DNA from: Vibrio fluvialis
GTDB taxonomy: Bacteria; Pseudomonadota; Gammaproteobacteria; Enterobacterales; Vibrionaceae
Direction of reading: 5' to 3'
Length of the DNA: 64,000 bases
NCBI RefSeq assembly: GCF_900460245.1
Contig: NZ_UHIP01000001.1
Span: 868,001 to 932,000, forward strand
The notes under the pieces were generated by a model. The model saw only the letters and a list, made by a program, of their open reading frames with translations, made no database searches and was not told the DNA's origin. Below, piece after piece: positions 61,656 to 64,000 of the stretch (the first letter of the stretch is position 1; each line of letters starts with the position of its first letter). The position numbers and the translations under genes are program-made.

Positions 61656-62786
61656 TCAGTGCTGCAGATGTTTCGGAATCGAAAAGTGTGGCAGTGGCAA
61701 CGGTTGTTCACCGCTGCCACTGCGAAACGCTTTCAGCTGCAGGACGTAGGTCAGAATATGGGCCACCGCCACATACAGCTGGCTGGGCACAGCCTGCTCG
61801 ATGGCAGTGGTGTAGTAAATCGAACGCGTGAGCGGCGGCGAGTGGATAATCTCCACCTGGTTGTCACGCGCGAGGCGCTGAATGTGCAGCGCGGTTTCAT
61901 CCACCCCTTTGGCGACCACAAACGGCGCGTCTGACAGTGCCGGATCGTATTTCAACGCCACGGCGTAGTGGGTCGGGTTGACGATCACCACGTCGGCTTT
62001 GGGCACCATTTTGTCGATGCGGCGACGGGCGAACTGCTGCTGAATCTGGCGAATACGCTGTTTGATTTCCGGGCGGCCTTCGTTGTTTTTGTATTCCTCT
62101 TTCAGCTCTTGCTTGGTCATTTTGAGCTCTTTGAGGTGTTCCCAGCGCTGGTAAGGAATGTCAATCACACCAAACACCAACAGGGCAAAGCCCATCAGCA
62201 GTAAGCCTTCAAACAGGATTTTCATGATCAGGATAAAGCCCTGATTGAGTGGCAGCCCCTGCATGCCCAGCATGGGTTGCAGATGGTTATCGAGATAGCC
62301 GTACAGCACGGCGAAAATGACGCTGACTTTGAGCGTTGATTTCACCAGTTCAACCAGCGAGCGGGTGGAGAAAATGCGGCTGATACCGCTGATCGGATTG
62401 AGTTTGCTCAGCTTTGGCAGCAGGTTGGCTGGGCGGAACAGCCAGCCACCGAGAATCATGCTGCTGGCGAGAGTCACCACGATGATGACCAGAAACATCG
62501 GCATCAACAGCTCAATCACCATACCGAGGCTGTGACCCAACTGTTCAATCATCTGCATCGGATTGTCGAGATCGGCGCGGGTCAGCGACAGGTTATAGCG
62601 AAACACGCCCGCGATGGATTGCCAGATGGCGGGCAGCTGGGCGTAGAAGTAGATGGCCACGGCGAGAAAAATCACCGCGGTGGTGAACTCTTTGGCGCGG
62701 GGAATCTGGCCTTGCTCGCGCGCCTTTTTGACTTTCTGCGGCGAGGCCTTCTCGGTTTTGTCCTGAGACGAAGCTTGATCGCTCAT
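61656..62786 (-). CDS. flhB: FlhB, export specificity switch protein (lateral)
   Basis: FlhB controls the change of export substrates from hook to filament. The 376-residue protein has four membrane helices and the self-cleaving NPTH motif near residue 269 (ADVVIVNPTHYAVALKY). The N terminus DKTEKASPQKVKKAREQGQIPRAKEF is typical. LafE (FliK) is the partner that triggers the switch. Its start overlaps the fliR stop as ATGA. Confidence 0.96.
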   Translation of the reverse strand: MSDQASSQDKTEKASPQKVKKAREQGQIPRAKEFTTAVIFLAVAIYFYAQLPAIWQSIAGVFRYNLSLTRADLDNPMQMIEQLGHSLGMVIELLMPMFLVIIVVTLASSMILGGWLFRPANLLPKLSKLNPISGISRIFSTRSLVELVKSTLKVSVIFAVLYGYLDNHLQPMLGMQGLPLNQGFILIMKILFEGLLLMGFALLVFGVIDIPYQRWEHLKELKMTKQELKEEYKNNEGRPEIKQRIRQIQQQFARRRIDKMVPKADVVIVNPTHYAVALKYDPALSDAPFVVAKGVDETALHIQRLARDNQVEIIHSPPLTRSIYYTTAIEQAVPSQLYVAVAHILTYVLQLKAFRSGSGEQPLPLPHFSIPKHLQH

Positions 62787-63559
62787 GCGCCCCCCGCCAT
62801 AAACTGATGGAGAAAGCGCAGCGTGTCATGCACTAGCGAGCCGTAGCGTCCCGGCACACCGGAGACGGAAATCAGCACGCTGAACAGGCCGAGCAACATG
62901 GTCATCGGAAAGCCGAGTGCGTAAACGTTCAGGCTGGGGGCGGCGCGGTTCATGACACCAAAACTGATGTTGGCCAGCAGCATCGAGACGATGGCAGGCA
63001 GCGCCAACGCGAGCGCCGCCGAGAACATCCAACTGAAAATGTTGACGATGCCTTGCAGCGACAACATGGTGATCCCGGAGCCGACCGGCCACACGGTAAA
63101 GCTCTGGATCAGTACATCAATCACCACTAAGTGACCTTCCAATGCCAGAAACAGCAGGGTGGTGAACACCAGAAAAATGCGGCCGAGAATGGCGACGGAC
63201 AGGCCGTTCACCGGGTCGTTCATCATCGCCATGCCAAGACCCATTTGCAGCGAAACAATCTGGCCGAGCATGGTAAACACGGTGAACAGCATGTGCAGAA
63301 TCAGGCCGAACATCAGCCCCCACACCGCCTGCTCAAACGCGAGAAACAGCGACGTCATCGACATCAAATCGACCGCGGGCATCGCGGGCATCAAAGGCGC
63401 GGTGATCACGGTGATGGAGAGGGCAAGCAGACTGCGCACCCAAACCGGGATCAGTAGGTCACCGAAAAACGGCATCGAAACAAACACGGCGCCGATACGG
63501 AAAAAGGGCCACCACAGTTGCCCTAACCAGCTGGAAATCTCGGCAAAGCTCAGCTCCAT
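62783..63559 (-). CDS. fliR: FliR, export gate membrane protein (lateral)
   Basis: FliR is a membrane component of the FliPQR export-gate complex. The 258-residue protein has about six hydrophobic segments. The family pattern is WPFFRIGAVFVSMPFFGDLLIPVWVRSLLALSITV, followed by LGQIVSLQMGLGMAMMNDP. It overlaps fliQ by one base at its start and flhB by four bases at its end, in the standard order P-Q-R-flhB-flhA. Confidence 0.95.
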   Translation of the reverse strand: MELSFAEISSWLGQLWWPFFRIGAVFVSMPFFGDLLIPVWVRSLLALSITVITAPLMPAMPAVDLMSMTSLFLAFEQAVWGLMFGLILHMLFTVFTMLGQIVSLQMGLGMAMMNDPVNGLSVAILGRIFLVFTTLLFLALEGHLVVIDVLIQSFTVWPVGSGITMLSLQGIVNIFSWMFSAALALALPAIVSMLLANISFGVMNRAAPSLNVYALGFPMTMLLGLFSVLISVSGVPGRYGSLVHDTLRFLHQFMAGGA

Positions 63560-63828
63560 CAGCCAATCATCCCCGGAATGTTATGGAACAGAAAATCAAA
63601 CAGTTCCATGAACTTGCGTAGCATCCAGTGACCGGCAAAGATGACCATCAGCAACGTCACCATCAGGCGTGGCAGAAAGCTCAGCGTCTGTTCGTTGATC
63701 TGGGTGGCGGCCTGAAAAATCGCAATGCCGAGGCCGACAATCAGACCCGGCACCACCAACACACCGACAATCAGGATCACCATCCATACGGCGTTGGAAA
63801 TCAGGGTCACGACAGTTTCTGGAGTCAT
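63559..63828 (-). CDS. fliQ: FliQ, export gate membrane protein (lateral)
   Basis: FliQ is the small two-helix subunit of the export gate. The 89-residue length is exactly that of the family. The first helix is AVWMVILIVGVLVVPGLIVGLGIAIFQAATQINEQTLSFLPRL and the second is VTLLMVIFAGHWMLRKFMELFDFLF. It lies between fliP and fliR with minimal spacing. Confidence 0.96.
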   Translation of the reverse strand: MTPETVVTLISNAVWMVILIVGVLVVPGLIVGLGIAIFQAATQINEQTLSFLPRLMVTLLMVIFAGHWMLRKFMELFDFLFHNIPGMIG

Positions 63829-63857
63829 ACAGCGTTCCTTAAATGTGCCGAGTCACG

Positions 63858-64000
63858 CTACTGCGCGAAGCTGGCCGAGAGGGTGCCGACCGTCATCGCC
63901 CAGCCATCGACCAGCACAAACACCACCAGTTTGAACGGCAGCGAGATGATCAGTGGCGAGAGCATCATCATCCCCATCGCCATCAACACACTGGCGACCA
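63858..64000 (-). CDS. fliP: FliP, export gate membrane protein (C-terminal end only)
   Basis: The leftward frame entering from the right edge ends in TAG at 63858. The visible last ~47 residues read [31 protein letters not shown] and then [13 protein letters not shown]. This is the conserved C-terminal membrane segment of FliP. It lies 29 bases upstream of fliQ. The remainder is outside the window. Confidence 0.9.
   Translation of the reverse strand, partial: VASVLMAMGMMMLSPLIISLPFKLVVFVLVDGWAMTVGTLSASFAQ

Overview
The window reads as Vibrio chromosome I sequence. The NagC, CheV, SohB, YciK, AlaA and menF-D-H-B-C-E proteins are all of the Vibrio/enterobacterial type, and a complete sodium- or proton-driven lateral flagellar (laf, Flag-2) gene set is present. 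The gene order around sohB, the rhombosortase gene, alaA and menF resembles what I remember of V. cholerae chromosome I. A lateral flagellar locus in that setting suggests a species near V. fluvialis or V. furnissii; the species is an inference.

Region by region. 1-7.1 kb: the end of nagC, cheV, and an SOS mutasome operon imuA-imuB-dnaE2 with a clean LexA box. 7.1-9.4 kb: yciK, sohB and a DUF2999 gene. 9.4-13.75 kb: an AT-rich accessory island. It holds a small lipoprotein, a ToxR-like membrane regulator overlapping a small periplasmic partner (a ToxR/ToxS- or VtrA/VtrC-type pair), a divergent beta-barrel outer-membrane protein, and a membrane protein ending in a J-like domain. The regulator carries an 18-copy hexanucleotide repeat that encodes a Glu-Thr linker. 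13.76-32 kb: core genes for rhombosortase, TapT, a dGTPase-like protein, YfbR, AlaA, the menaquinone operon, a YeiH-type transporter, an LplT-PlsC fusion with a TetR regulator, a Tim44-domain protein, DUF1244 and an AraC/GyrI regulator. A hidden 59-residue membrane protein lies after menE.

32-44.6 kb: the first lateral flagellar block. A leftward operon flgA-flgM-flgN ends in a lytic transglycosylase gene translationally coupled to flgN. A rightward operon runs flgBCDEFGHIJKL-lafW. Between them is a short divergent promoter region with a sigma-54-like site on one strand and a sigma-28-like site on the other. 44.6-51 kb: an interruption. Two direct and one inverted copy of a ~130-bp repeat enclose two integron-type gene cassettes with VCR-like attC sites but no integrase, followed by a Phd/ParE-type toxin-antitoxin pair. 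Small metabolic and membrane genes follow.

51-64 kb: the second flagellar block, all leftward. It reads fliP-fliQ-fliR-flhB-flhA and a degenerate EAL-domain gene, then lafA (flagellin) on its own sigma-28-like promoter, then lafB-C-D-E-F-S-T-U behind a near-perfect sigma-54 promoter. The genes form one swarming-motility machine: export gate, rod-hook, filament and cap, stator, the sigma-28 factor LafS and its anti-sigma factor FlgM. The basal-body ring, switch and LafK genes must lie beyond the right edge or elsewhere.

No tRNA, rRNA or CRISPR array was recognised.
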